Shown: positions 48,355 through 59,453, counted from the stretch's first letter. The stretch: 64,000 nucleotides of DNA from Leptobrachium leishanense (GCA_009667805.1 CM019064.1:270053662-270117661), one strand, 5' to 3'. Numbers and translations: made by a program. The notes: generated by a model from the letters alone, not told the origin.

Positions 48355-49127
48355 ATACGACAGTTACAGTTAAAAGTTTTTATAAAAGCGCAAACAAGTT
48401 TGGCAGCGCTGTACAGTGGGCGGCCAAACAACAAATAAACATACAGGTTAAACACACAGTATTGTAGGTGAGAGGACCCTGCTCAAGAGCTTACAATCTT
48501 AGAGGATAGGGGTGACACACTAGGTGAGGGTTAATAGAGAGTGTGAAAATAGTGAGTGCATGTGGGCTATGTGGGAAGATGCAGCAGAAAATGAACAGAG
48601 GGGGATTAGGGAGTAAGATTATAGGCTTCTCTAAAGTAATGAGTTTTCAGAGACTTCTTGAAGGACTGGAGAGACTGGGAGAGTCTGATGTTGCGGGGGA
48701 GGAAGTTCCATAGAAAGGGGGCAGCATGCGAGAAGTCCTGAAGGAGGGAGTTCGGGGTGCGGGTACAGGGAGCTGATAGCATCAACTCATTGGCAGAGTG
48801 AAGTGGTCAGGATGGGATGTACGTATTAATAAGGGAGGAGATGTAAACAGGGGCGCAGTTGTGGAGAGCTTTGTACAGTATGTGAGTACCAATGTTTTTA
48901 ATTGGATTCTATAGGAGACAGCAAGGGATAGGGTCAAGCGGACAGGTGGATGGGCAGGAGGACAAGAAAAGTGCCAAGACATCCTCCTCAGAGACCAGAT
49001 AAAAGGAAGACATAGAAGAGGGGGCAGGGGGTGACGGAGTGAATGAGGTTGAGTGGTCAGTGAAGGAGGGCAGAGAAGAGATTTCTAGTTTTAGTTTTGC
49101 AATCTTATCAGTGAAGTAATCAGCAAA
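48355..49127 (-). mobile_element. L2 LINE, internally deleted
   Basis: Read on the minus strand. First the ORF2 linker and RT start: DYFTDKIAKLKLEISSLPSF, then YLVSEEDVLALF and STCPLDPIP (49127-48920). It jumps to the C-terminal text WNFLPRNIRLSQSLQSFKKS and LKTHYFREAYN (48780-48630), so most of the RT is missing. The 3' tail has ATTGTAAGCTCTTGAGCAGG and TGTACAGCGCTGCC. Different subfamily from the L2 copies at 3000 and 9330. Confidence 0.75.
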
Positions 49128-49226
49128 GCAGACAACGGTACATACTCGCCACCCAGGACATACTTGAAAACAATAGAAATCTCAACGTATCCTTCCTGGT
49201 AAAATCTCTTCTAAAAAAAAAAAAAA
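49128..49226 (+). mobile_element. SINE 3' tail, 5'-truncated
   Basis: GGTACATACTCGCCACCCAG and CGTATCCTTCCTGGTAAAA followed by A15. Complement of 19146-19235. The tRNA-like head is missing. Confidence 0.75.
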
Positions 49227-49529
49227 AGGATTTTAGATGAAGATAATAGATAGATGCAGGAGACCAAGTGGAAGCAAGGAAAGTAGGAATCACATGTTCA
49301 AGAGCAACCAACAGCATGGCCATTGCCAAATGTATGTTTATTTTCTTTCTGATTATTTTTTAGGGTTACCCCCCTCTCCTCCAAGCTCAGGCATTCCTGT
49401 CTTTCTCAATTTTCATGTACATTCTAGAGTACTTATTTCTTAGTCCCGAAATAGTTTTGGTATTCTCCTTCCGTTCTCCTGCTGGTTTCACATAGAGGTA
49501 GGGGGATTGTATTGTTTTGATCTCATATC
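49227..49529. other. No gene seen
   Basis: About 300 bp without recognisable content, ending with the 8 bp CTCATATC that flanks the next hAT element. Confidence 0.5.
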
Positions 49530-50388
49530 TAGGGATGAGCTGTTCGGTTCGATCTGTTCGGAGTTCGCATCGAACATCGACCGTTCGACAGTTCGCGAAC
49601 TTCAAACTTTTTGGGACGTTCGCCAAAAGTTCGAAAACAAATTAGTTTTTTGAAAAAAGTATAAAAAATGCTTAAAAAATACTAAAAAATCTAGAAATAA
49701 AGAGACTCTTTACTGCAGAATATTATAAGCAACGGTTTATTAAATATTGAATTAAAACAGGAATATTTTTAACATTGAAGCCTATGGGATAAAACATTCT
49801 TGTTACTAAAACATCAGGCAGACACGGCCCTCTAATCAGGCACTGTAGAGGGCAGCCTGCAGGGGTCTCCCAAAGATCCCCTTGAGGAGCATTGTGGAGC
49901 ATGCAGCTGCCAGATGACAGAGCTGCGACTGTGCGGGCTAGCCGCCTGGGTGCATGTGGCAGAGACAGGCAGCGCAGGGAGGGAGCCACTGCACCTGTGG
50001 CCACGGCAGACCCCCCCACAACAAGGATCCAGGGAGCCCCCACTGACCACCTGCTAAGGTAAGGCGACACATTTCTAAAAAAAATAAAATCCGAGGACAT
50101 TTTTAAATGTCCCCGGGAACAGAAAATAAAACCTTTTTTTTTCTTTCTCTACCTGGCTGAATGTATTTAATTATATATATTAGATACATTCAGCCAGGTA
50201 GAGGGGGGTGGCATGTGGGCTGCGCGGGGTCTCAGGCAGTGGTTTGTTTTTTTGTGTGTATATTTTTACCAAATTTATAGGGGAAGGTAAGGGCAAGTAT
50301 GATATATATACGCCTTAATGATTTCTTTAAGAATGACATTCCCACTGAAGCTATCCCAATGTTCTGATGTAAGAGTCGGTTTGATCCT

Positions 50389-51706
50389 TTGCCGAATCAG
50401 TCAACAATTAAGACCTTTCTACATCAAGTTAAGATGGAAGTGAATCAAACTATCAAGAATCATAAACCTAAGCACAGCAATGTCTCAAAACTTGAACGTG
50501 AGGCAATTAGAAAGTTATCCAACGATGCATCCATAGTCATACGACAGGCCAATAAAGGTGGGGCAATTGTCATCTTGAATTATTCCCAATATGCCCAGGA
50601 AATTCGCATTCGCAACTGATGGACAGAACTACGTATATGCGGTTACCAAAGGGTCCGACAGCAGATATTGTGTCCAAATTTGAAGGAAGCCTTAGAAGGG
50701 GTTTATTGGTGGGATACATAGATGTGGATCTGTTCCAATATTTGTTGAAACCCTACCCTAGGGCTCCTGTTATTTATGGTATACCCAAAATCCACAAAAG
50801 TATGACATCTCCACTATCAAGGCCTATTGTGTCAGCAGTAGGTGGTGTCATTGAACCTATTGCAAAGTGGTTGGACTTTTTGTTCAAGGATCCAGTGAAG
50901 GGTATTCCGCGTGTATTAAAGATACTAAAGATTTTTTGCAGAGAATAAGGGCTGTCACAACTGATGTTAATGATTTAGTATTTGTAACTCTTGATGTCAG
51001 AAACCTGTATACAGTTATCCCCCATGAAGGGGGTATAGAAGCAATGAGAGAGTTATTATTGAACTCCGATACGTATACAGGCCCCTGCATAGAATTTGTT
51101 CTGGAACTTCTTGAAATGGCGTTGAAATACAATTACTTTAGATTTGAGGACAAGTGGTACCTACAGTGCATGGGCATGTCCATGGGTGCCGCGATGGCAC
51201 CCATGTATGCTAATGCTTTCATGTACAAATTTGAGAAAGAAAATATCCTTGATCGATTTTCAGATAAGATTGTAGATTATGTCAGATTTATTGATGACAT
51301 TTTTGTAATGTGGCGGGGAACGATTAGAGAAGCTCAGGAAATTGAAACATACATTAATAGCCTTGATACACCTATCAAGGTTACTAGTGAGGTTGATGGG
51401 TCATCTATTAATTTTTTGGATGTAAGAATATTTAAAAAGAATAATCAGTTACAGTACTCTTTGTACTCAAAACCTACTGATCGAAACACATTACTTCATA
51501 TGAGCAGCGCACATCCAGAGCACTCTAAGCGTTCTTTACCATATGCACAATTTTTAAGGGTATTAAGAAACAATAGTGATGAGGACACAAGGGAGCAACA
51601 GATCCTCCTTATGTATCAGCGATTTGTGGATCGCGGTTATTCCCGTGAACTATTAACGGATGCTCTAGAGAGGGCCAAAGCCCCCAGGGAAATAAAACAA
51701 AGTTGA
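50389..51706 (+). pseudogene. Penelope-like reverse transcriptase
   Basis: Three frame pieces. The first (50389-50619) has the conserved IRQANKGGAIVIL; the second (50619-50948) has PKGPTADIVSKF and APVIYGIPKIHKS; the third (about 50870-51706) has TLDVRNLYTVIPH (motif A), CMGMSMGAAMAPMYAN (motif B) and VRFIDDIFVMW (motif C, FIDD). The first break, near 50615, is between QEI and the following WTDR-like text; the second is near 50915. The apparent starts of the pieces are not ATG codons and mean nothing. These RTs are related to telomerase and can use free 3' ends (family knowledge). Confidence 0.92.
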
Positions 51707-51716
51707 AACAAATAGA

Positions 51717-52385
51717 TTAAAATTTCTCTTAACTTTTGACACAGCTTCTGATAAAATCACATCTGTTGTAAAAAGGAATTGGTCAGTATTGGAGAGGGAT
51801 CGTGCCTTACCAGCGGGATTTAGACAAAAACCAATGTTCTGTTATAAAAAGAACCGTAATTTAAAGGACCTGTTGGTCCGGACGGATCCTGTTCAGAGCT
51901 ATGAACAGAAGACAGAACGATTTCAGAACTGGGGCTGTAAGAGATGCTTGGGTTGCGTTACTTGCAGCCACATGATCCCCTCCAAGGAATTCCGCCATCC
52001 TCATACAGGAAAGCGTTTCTTCATCAGACATTTGATTACATGCAAAACGGAATATGTAATCTATGAAATCCTATGCCCATGTGGGTTTGCGTATATAGGT
52101 AAGACCATCACCCAACTCTGTGAGAGAATTCGAAACCACAGATCCAATATAAGAACGGCATATAGGGATGGGAAATCGGATAAACCGGTAGCGAGGCATT
52201 TCCTTGAGTTAGGTCACCCGTTGTCCTCTTTAAAGTTTTTGGCAATAGATCATATTCCACCATTAAAACGAGGGGGAGATAGAGCATTAAAACTTCTCCA
52301 AAGAGAGGCACAGTGGATACATAGGTTAGACACGGTACATCCACATGGCCTTAATGAAAGGAATGTATATTCAGCATTTATCTAA
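51717..52385 (+). pseudogene. GIY-YIG endonuclease domain of the Penelope-like element
   Basis: Continues the RT frame after a shift near 51710; the open part from 51789 is 198 residues and starts on a non-ATG codon. Cys cluster WGCKRCLGCVTC (about 49-59), GIY-YIG core YVIYEILCPCGFAYIGKT (89-106), ERIRNH (112-117) with catalytic Arg, RHFLELGH (136-143) and a Glu in LLQREAQWIHRLDT (E173), then GLNE. All key residues of the nuclease appear present. Ends at stop 52383-52385. Confidence 0.92.
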
Positions 52386-52825
52386 CCATGGGAGATCCTG
52401 GAGGGATATAATTGGACAAACACAATAATCAATAATATGTATGTGACTATCCAGGCAACTGGTTAAAAGGTTGTTAACATCAAGATATGGGCATGCAGTA
52501 ACTGTAGCAAATTGTTTTTAAACTTATGATTATTGTTATGAGGTGGTAGTATGTGTTTGTGGAGTCTTTTGCAATTATAACCCCTGGGCTTGGTGGGACC
52601 ATGGTTCTGGATTGGTCAATGCATCGCGTCCTTGGCAAACACTATGGTTGCCATGACAACGAATGTGAGGTCACTGATCGGCTTCGGGTATTGACGCATG
52701 TGCACTTGTCAGGCGAACATGCCGGAATCACCATACACCGGGTGGAGACTAATTGGAATACTATCATTGTTGGTAAGTGTTATGTCTATTTATATGATGT
52801 TTGAGCTTGTTTATACATGTCTGTC

Positions 52826-52859
52826 CTGATGAAGGCTCCGCATTAGGAACCGAAACGTC
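52826..52859 (+). ncRNA. Hammerhead-ribozyme-like core in Penelope-like 3' region
   Basis: CTGATGA (52826-52832), a stem II candidate GGCTCC/GGAACC with one mismatch, then GAAACGTC (52852-52859), the order of a hammerhead core with cleavage expected after GTC. Stem III would be only two pairs, as in the minimal hammerheads described in Penelope-like elements. Stem I pairing is poor here, so cleavage is uncertain. Confidence 0.5.
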
Positions 52860-52957
52860 GAATTTTATGAACCAATAAATCATTTTGGAAAACCCTGGAG
52901 TGCTGGCGTACTTGCTGTGAATATATATATATGTATATATATATAAGATATATGTCA

Positions 52958-53990
52958 CGGAATGGCCCAGCACCCTCAGCCAGGGGCGGTGCACACGGAC
53001 CTTGATTTTGCCCTGAACACCTAGGTGCGGTGGCACGCACAGAGTTTTGCAGTACTTTTTATTAGATGTGGTTATGTGTGGTGTAATACCGTGTTCCCCG
53101 TTGATTGTGCAATGTGTTCCCTTTGTCTGCCTTGCCCGCCGCCATTTTCCGATTGCCTCGTGGTTGCAATCAGATTATTCGAATCGGAAAATGGCCGATT
53201 CGAACCATCCGGTTCGGATCGTAAAATGGCCGATTCGGACCATCCGGTCCGAATCGGCGACTCCCCGAACTGCAACGGCCAATGGGTCCTGTGAGGGCGG
53301 GCAGGGGTTCCCATTGTATTGTAATTCGTGTAAAGTTGATAAATGCCTGAGCGGTGAATAATAAAGCCAGATTTAGCAGTGCATCCAGCCTCGTCTGATG
53401 TGTTTATTTCTCCGCCGTACTTCATCGTCTGAGTATTCCCCGCAGTCTCAGGGTACGGTGTCCACTCAGATCCGAACCGAACCGAGCGCTCTGTGCCTGC
53501 ATCTCGCATCGGGACAGAGGCGCAGCGGATGGTGTTCGGTTCCCAGAGCGATCACCACGAGATCCGATCCGAAGGGCGCGGCCGTGTACCGCGCTTCGGT
53601 ATCGAAAGAGAGCGCGGTAAGATCCGAATACTTTGCCGATCCCGCCAGATCCGAAGCCGCATCCATTAAAGATCCGAAAAGTCCTCCGCAATCCGATCCG
53701 AATATTCCTGGAAAAGATCCGATCTCCGTAACCGGCCGGCCGCCCGCAGACGCACTCCACACCCACAAGGTCAGTGAACCAGCTGCTCGGGACGCTGAGT
53801 ACCGTATGGCTCAGTGGTCGGGCTGGTTCTAGGCAGGGGTCCCCTCCACCGCCCGCTAACCCTTCCCCAGGGTCACGCCAGGCCGCACGAGACGCCGAGT
53901 GCGCGTCACTCGGTAGTCGGGCCAGCGGTAAGCGACGGGGCCACGCAGATAGAGCACACCCGCAGGCGGAACAACATCCCATTCCGTCAT
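52958..53990. mobile_element. Unclassified 1 kb element
   Basis: Left end TGTCACGGAATGG, right end CCATTCCGTCATA, giving an inverted ACGGAATGG, set in AT-rich flanks. The interior is GC-rich. At 53150-53260 two tandem units contain AAAATGGCCGATTCG. AATAAAGCCAGATTTAGCAG near 53360 resembles a retroviral-type polyadenylation and R region, so part could be an LTR. No coding potential recognised. Confidence 0.45.
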
Positions 53991-54068
53991 AATATATATC
54001 TAGATTCTTATAAATATATATATCCAGACTTGTATTACACATACATTTTGGCAACTAATTGCCCACCC

Positions 54069-54177
54069 ATTTGGCTGATCCCTCCAGAAGAAATGTTGAA
54101 CCCGATAGAGCCTAGAATAATATATATATTCTCTGCTCTGTCGGGTTCAACATTTCTTCTGGAGGAATCAGCCAAAT
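54069..54177. repeat. 43 bp-arm hairpin
   Basis: Arms 54069-54111 and 54135-54177 pair at 41 of 43 positions around a 23 nt AT-rich loop. Contains CCAGAAGAAATGTTGAACCC. Not seen elsewhere in the window. Confidence 0.85.
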
Positions 54178-54199
54178 GTGGGGGGGGCGCATTTAGTTG

Positions 54200-54915
54200 A
54201 GATTGTCCACCTGCCACCCCCCCATGTGCGTATGTGTATATATGGTCTGAGGTCTGTGGGTGGGTGTATATATATATATCTGCGTGTTGATATATACGTA
54301 TATATAGGACTGCGTGTTGATATATACGTATATGTCTGTGTGTGGTATCAATGCATCCCTACTCTATACATGGCGCTCCGTGTCCCTATAATATATATGA
54401 TATGGGGTTACTTTTTTTATATTTTTATACTATTCCTATTAAATTAACAATCATTTTTGATGTATTTTATGCAGTAGAAACTTTTTTTGCCTATATAACA
54501 TGTGCTTTGTGAAAATAAAACGGTTTTGTGTGTACATTTTAATTTAGATAGCGGATTCCTGTCCAGTGTGGTGAGAAGCAAATGTAATGTAGTGTAGACA
54601 CGCTGCGAGGCGGATCAGAGTGAAGTCAAGCCTGCAAAATGTTTGCTTCTCTTCGCTTTGCTACGCTGTGCGTCGCTACACGCTCAGTGTGTCTCAGCCT
54701 TTATTCCTGCATCGCTAGCTTACCGAATCAGTTTGTATACTTGTTACTGACCCTGCTTGTTCTGAGGACCCGATCTGTTGCCGACTTTGCCTGCCATATG
54801 ACTATTCTCTGTGTATTCCCTGCCTGTTCTGTTTGCTTCCTGTTGCTACTGGTGTGCGCCGATTCTCACCATATACAGTAGTGCAGTAGAAGTGCCTAAA
54901 CATTGCTGACCCGGT
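54200..54915. repeat. TATATA-rich low complexity, then LTR-like sequence
   Basis: 54235-54340 has TATATACGTATAT repeats with a tandem TGCGTGTTGATATATACGTA unit. 54540-54880 has pyrimidine-rich text (CTTGTTACTGACCCTGC, CGATCTGTTGCCGACTTTG) like frog Gypsy LTR 3' parts, but ends were not found. Confidence 0.4.
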
Positions 54916-55581
54916 TTTGTTATAGCTGCTGATGTAACTGAATAGATCGGGGATCTCTTCTGCATTACCAAAACCTGCACCACTACACTCTTCCACAATA
55001 CCACAGAGCGGTTACTTACGGTGTGAAGGCACTTGCTGCCACCAAAGGCACAATATTTGGGTGCACTGCCATTGACGCCTATACCAGATTCATATAATTT
55101 TAATATTTGACTGAAGGGTCCAACCCTGCACTCTTCCACAATACCACAGAGGGGTTACGGTTAGGGATGAGCTGTTCGGGTTCGGACAGTTTGGAGTTCG
55201 ACCCGAACTTTGGCAGTTCGAAAGTTTGCGAATTTTGAACTTTTTGGGCGTGTTCGGTTCAAGTTCGAAAAAGGAAAGAAATTTTGAAAAAAGTATAGAA
55301 AATGCTTAAAAAAATACAAAAAAATCTAGAAATAAAGAGACTCTTTACTGCAGAATATTATAAGCAACGGTTTATTAGATATTGAATTAAAAACTAATGT
55401 GTACGTGGAAAGCTTATCAACTCTAAATGACCTCTGTTCACAAACGGGCATAACACCAGGTGTTTTTAGTCTGGTAATCAATTTGATACATTGTACACCA
55501 TACTGAGGGTGGGGTGGTGTCTGTTTCTGATTGAGATTTGAGAATTAATTTCCCTAAAACATCCTAATATGCTGCATTTAA

Positions 55582-56417
55582 CCCTTTCGCTGCTGAGGCA
55601 TTTCACACCTCTGTGCTGAGGTCATTTTTACCGCTTTCGCTCATCATGTTTAACCGCGTTTTGTAGCCATATTTTGATATATGACCCAGACATATTATAT
55701 ATCGTTCTTTCTGTCAGACTTGGCAGATTCATAATATGTCATTATTATATGTATACGTTATGTCATGTCTGTATATTATAACAAAAATGCAATAAAATTA
55801 GAATTTTCAATAATTTATCATGTGCAAAGTGTTTTTTTTCACATTTTAACATGAGATCGTTTGCGGTTATATTTTGTATGGGGTGCGCTTGTTAAAAAAA
55901 TTAGAAATGGGGTCTCGTTACATTTTTTGGGGGAAAATTTTGCTTTTTTTAACAAACGCACCGCATACAAAAATCGTTAGTGCAGCATTATTGTTCACAT
56001 TATAATTGAAATGGGAACAATATTGCTGCATTAACAAAACAAAAACAAAAAAAACTTGTTTATTTTTTTTTAGACTTTTTTTTTTAAATATTTTTATTTT
56101 TTTAGAATTTTTATTTTATTTTTTATTTTAAAACATTTTTCATGCTCATGTTTGGTATCCTTGGAAAGGCCATGCTCTGGCCGATCCAACGATATCAAAC
56201 ATTAACCCCTAGCTGCCACGGATCGGGAGATAGGGCGTTCATTGGAACCCCCTATCTCCACCATTGGTGGCAGCTAGGGGTTAACTCCAGGACTGGCATC
56301 ATCGTGCTATGCTATCCAGTCCAAGATGTCAGCCCGCACCGGCGGATTGCGGCCTCCTGTGCATGACGCTGAACCACTTGGCTGGAAGCGCTGAGCGCGT
56401 CCATAGCAGCCAAGTGG
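55582..56417. mobile_element. piggyBac-like non-autonomous element, copy 2
   Basis: TTAA at 55578-55581 and 56418-56421. Ends CCCTTTCGCTGC and GCAGCCAAGTGG. Inverted relative to 24182-25331: shares TCATCATGTTTAACCGCG, the AT-rich block and GGCCATGCTCTGGCCGATCC. 836 bp, lacking much of the GC-rich part. Confidence 0.75.
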
Positions 56418-56455
56418 TTAACTGGTGTTTGAAAAAAATTCAAAATAACATCTAA

Positions 56456-56905
56456 GGCTAGGGTCAGATGAGCGCATTTTGTACGGACTGTGCATCCGTG
56501 CAGTACGGACGTACATACTGACTGACAACAAGGTAGTGGCCAAACAGTCCGTTTTTTTCACTGACGTATTTTTTGACTGATGTAGCAGGGAAAATAAATT
56601 AAAATGAAAAAATATTCTGTCCGTCAAAATTGCTGGACGTATAAATGCAGTCCATCTTACCTCGTTTCATCACTCACATACAAAAATACACGGACGTTGC
56701 GGACGTGGCGCACTCCGCACGTCCGTTCTAGCAGTATTACGTTCTTGCCTAACCTGCGTCCGTTTGCTGCGTCCGCCATGCATCCGCACTGCCGTGCGGA
56801 CGTACTTCGTGTGTGGGGCTCCATTGGTCAGAATGCTATGCTGCCACGGAGGTACAAATGTGCGGCAACACGGACGTGATAACTGCGCTCGTCTGACCCC
56901 AGCCC
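56456..56905. mobile_element. Harbinger-like MITE, copy 1
   Basis: 450 bp between TAA (56453-56455) and TAA (56906-56908). Ends GGCTAGGGTCAGATGAGCGC and GCGCTCGTCTGACCCCAGCC. The 3 bp TAA target and GG-starting ends fit PIF/Harbinger. Rich in CGGACGTAC motifs in both orientations. Confidence 0.8.
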
Positions 56906-56943
56906 TAAGCAATGTTATTTTTCACCTCGGGATTAAACATTCA

Positions 56944-57890
56944 CAGGGTTATTCAGAGAGCTGTGAAAAGCAGGAGAATAACTGGAGAAGTGAAAATTCT
57001 AGGTCAAAATGGCCAAACCAGAAAAATTCTCCCATTTATCTCACTTTCCAAATTGGCTATTTGGTCTAGATTGTTCTCTTCTCTTGCCAGTTCTCCTGGC
57101 TTTCACCTCTCTCTCAGGGTTGTTCAGAGAAAGATGAAAACCAGGAGAATGGCAGGAAAAGAGAACAATCTGGACTAAATAGCCAATTTGGAAAGTGAGA
57201 TAAGGCTAGGGTCAGACTAACGCATTTTTCACAGCGACCATCAAAAAGTGCGTCCGAACGCATTGCCTTATTTTTTCACGGAATGCACGAAAACGGTCAT
57301 ACGATACGCATTTTTGTGCGTGATTTTTTACAGATCCAAACCAGGGAACTTTGGGTGTCTGGACGTTATGTTGGCCGGACATGAGCAGGGTCTGACGTCT
57401 CCAAATCACTCACACACGCCGCTAGTGGACGCAGCACACTCTGTACATCCGTACTAGCGGTTCTGTGTTCTCGAAAAAATGCGTTCATTTTCCACTTGCG
57501 TTGCGCAGCCGGACTTTCGTGCGACCGTACTTCGTATATTGGCTGTTATTGCCCGTCATTTGCTGCTAGTGCGGCCGTGATTAAGTGCACCTAAACGCAT
57601 GTTAAAAATTCGCTATTCTGACCCTAGCCTAAATGGGAGAATTTTTCTGGTTTGGCTATTTTGACCTAGAATTTTCCATTCTCCAGTCATTCTCCTGCTC
57701 TTCACCGCTCTCTGAATAACCCTGACAGGGTTATTCAGAGAAAGGTGAAACTCAGGAGAATGACTGGAGAATGGAAAATTCTAGGTCAAAATAGCCAAAC
57801 CAGAAAAATTCTCCCATTTTTCTCACTTTCCAAATCGGCTATTTGGTCTAGAATTTTCCATTCTCCAGTCATTCTCTTGCTTTTCACCCC
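56944..57890. mobile_element. Cluster of three palindromic MITEs
   Basis: Three copies of the CAGGGTTATTCAGAG family in a row: about 56944-57112, 57113-57725 (split by a Harbinger-like MITE) and 57726-57885 (right end missing). They share TCTCACTTTCCAAAT and AAAATTCTAGGTCAAAATRG. Flanks are not clean TA pairs, so later rearrangement is likely. Confidence 0.75.
57204..57629. mobile_element. Harbinger-like MITE, copy 2
   Basis: 426 bp between TAA (57201-57203) and TAA (57630-57632). Ends GGCTAGGGTCAGACTAACGC and the complement TTCTGACCCTAGCC. Inserted at AGATAAATGG inside the second palindromic MITE; the uninterrupted site is seen in the sister MITEs. Confidence 0.88.
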
Positions 57891-58436
57891 AAAAAATCAG
57901 TAAACTTTTTCTGCGTGTCCGAAAATGTCTCCTCTTTTCATACAGACTGCCACCCCAAGCAGTTGTTTATGGATAGATTAAAGGAAAAGCATTTACCGTC
58001 ATTTGAAATGTCATTTTTTGTTTTTTACATATTTCTATACATCCTAGAAATCCACCACTTCACGGGCAGGTTATGGGGACCTCCTAGGCACGATATTTGA
58101 AGGAATTTTTCGTTTTTATTTTTAACCCTTATTTCATGGAAAACTCACTGTCCCTTTAAAAACGTTTTTTTTTTTAACTTTTTGTCCTTGCTTCCTGTCC
58201 CCCAGGGCACTACCCAGACCCCCATGCACTTTTTATGGCAAATATCTAGCATATATTCCCTCTTGGAGGGCACTCTAAAAACCGATTTTTCAGCCCCATT
58301 GACTTGTATGGGGTTTGAGTTCGGGTTCAGGCTCGGATCCGAACATTTGGAAAGTTCGGGTTCGGCTTCGAACCGAACTCGGGGACTGTTCAGCTCATCC
58401 CTAGTTACGGTGTGACGGCACTGTTGCCGACACTAA

Positions 58437-58860
58437 GGCTGGGGTCAGACGAGCGCAGTTTTAACGTGCGTTCTGGAGCACTTAATCACGGCCGCACTAG
58501 CAGCAAATGACGGGCAATGACAGCCAATATACGAAGTACGGTCGCACGAAAGTCCGGCCGCGCAACGCAAGTGGAAAATGAGCGCATTTTTTCGAGAACG
58601 TAGAACCCCTAGTACGGACGTACAGAGTGCGCTGCGCCCGCTAGCGGTGTGTGTGTGTGATTTGGAGATGTCAGACCCTGCTCGTGTCCGGCCAACATAA
58701 CGTCCAGACGCAAAAAGTTTCCTGTTTGGATTTGTAAAACATACGCACGGAAATGCGCATCGTATGACCGTTTTCGTATATTCCGTGAAAAAATACATCA
58801 ATGCGTTCGGACGCACTTTTTTACGTTCGCGGGGAAAAATGCTTTCGTCTGACCCTAGCC
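58437..58860. mobile_element. Harbinger-like MITE, copy 3
   Basis: 424 bp between TAA (58434-58436) and TAA (58861-58863). Ends GGCTGGGGTCAGACGAGCGC and CGTCTGACCCTAGCC. The empty site CACTAAAGGCCC exists in hAT-1 (complement, about 31317-31330). Confidence 0.9.
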
Positions 58861-59453
58861 TAAAGGCCCAATTTTAAAGCACCTATTGTTACTTTCATCC
58901 AAAGCCTGCATAAGTTTCACCATAATTTAGCCAAAAAAATCACTAAACTTGTTCTGCGTATCCTAAAATGTCTCCTCTTTTCATACAGACTGCCGCCCCA
59001 AGCAGTTGTTTATGAATAGATTAAAGGAAAACCATTTACCGTCATTTGAAATGTCATTTTTTTGTTTTTAAATGTTTCTATATATCCTACAAATCCGCCA
59101 CTTCACGGGCAGGTTATGGGCCCCTCCTAGGCACGATATTTGAAGGAATTTTTTGTTTTTTATTCTTAACCTTTATTTCATGGAAAACTCACTGTTCCTT
59201 TAAAAACTTCTTTTTTTTTTACTCTTTGCCTTATTTCCTGTCCCCCAAGGGCAATACCCGGACCCCCATACACCTTTTATGGCAAATATCTAGCATATAT
59301 GCCCTCTTGGAAGGCACTCTAAAATTCAAACTTGAGTCCCATTGACTTGCATTGAGTTTGGTTCGTGTTTGAGTTCGAACTCGAACTTTTGAAATTGTTC
59401 GAGTTCGAAAGCGAACCGAACACGCGGGTGTTCGGCTCATCACTACTCATATC

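Larger units (their letters stand above)
50306..52915 (+). mobile_element. Penelope-like element with RT and GIY-YIG domain
   Basis: Coding region 50330-52385 followed by about 500 bp of 3' sequence ending CCCTGGAGTGCTGG and an AT-rich repeat. The RT and GIY-YIG nuclease combination defines Penelope-like elements; the Cys-rich linker before GIY-YIG fits the vertebrate Neptune/Poseidon groups. It is 5'-truncated (no N-terminal region) and frameshifted. Sits inside hAT-2. Confidence 0.92.
55162..58403 (+). mobile_element. hAT-3: same family, inserted inside hAT-2
   Basis: Perfect 8 bp duplication GTTACGGT (55154-55161, 58404-58411). Ends TAGGGATGAGC and GCTCATCCCTA are exact complements. Its right portion (57890-58403) parallels 58900-59445 of the host element. 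No transposase. It carries a piggyBac-like MITE, two Harbinger-like MITEs and a palindromic MITE cluster. Confidence 0.93.
49530..59445 (+). mobile_element. hAT-2: 9.9 kb element of the hAT-1 family, filled with insertions
   Basis: Perfect 8 bp duplication CTCATATC (49522-49529, 59446-59453). The left end TAGGGATGAGCTGTTCGGTT matches the right end of hAT-1 in complement. The right end (...GTTCGGCTCATCACTA) matches its left end with one changed base in the terminal repeat. Parts of hAT-1 non-coding flank (54920-55160 and 58412-59445) are recognisable, but the transposase gene is absent. The interior holds a Penelope-like element, a 1 kb element, a hairpin, a second hAT (55162-58403) and MITEs. 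Confidence 0.88.

Noticed and set aside
53422..54054. 210-codon GC-rich ORF on the minus strand
   Set aside because: Long open frames are expected by chance at this GC content; no domain, and overlapping frames are equally long.
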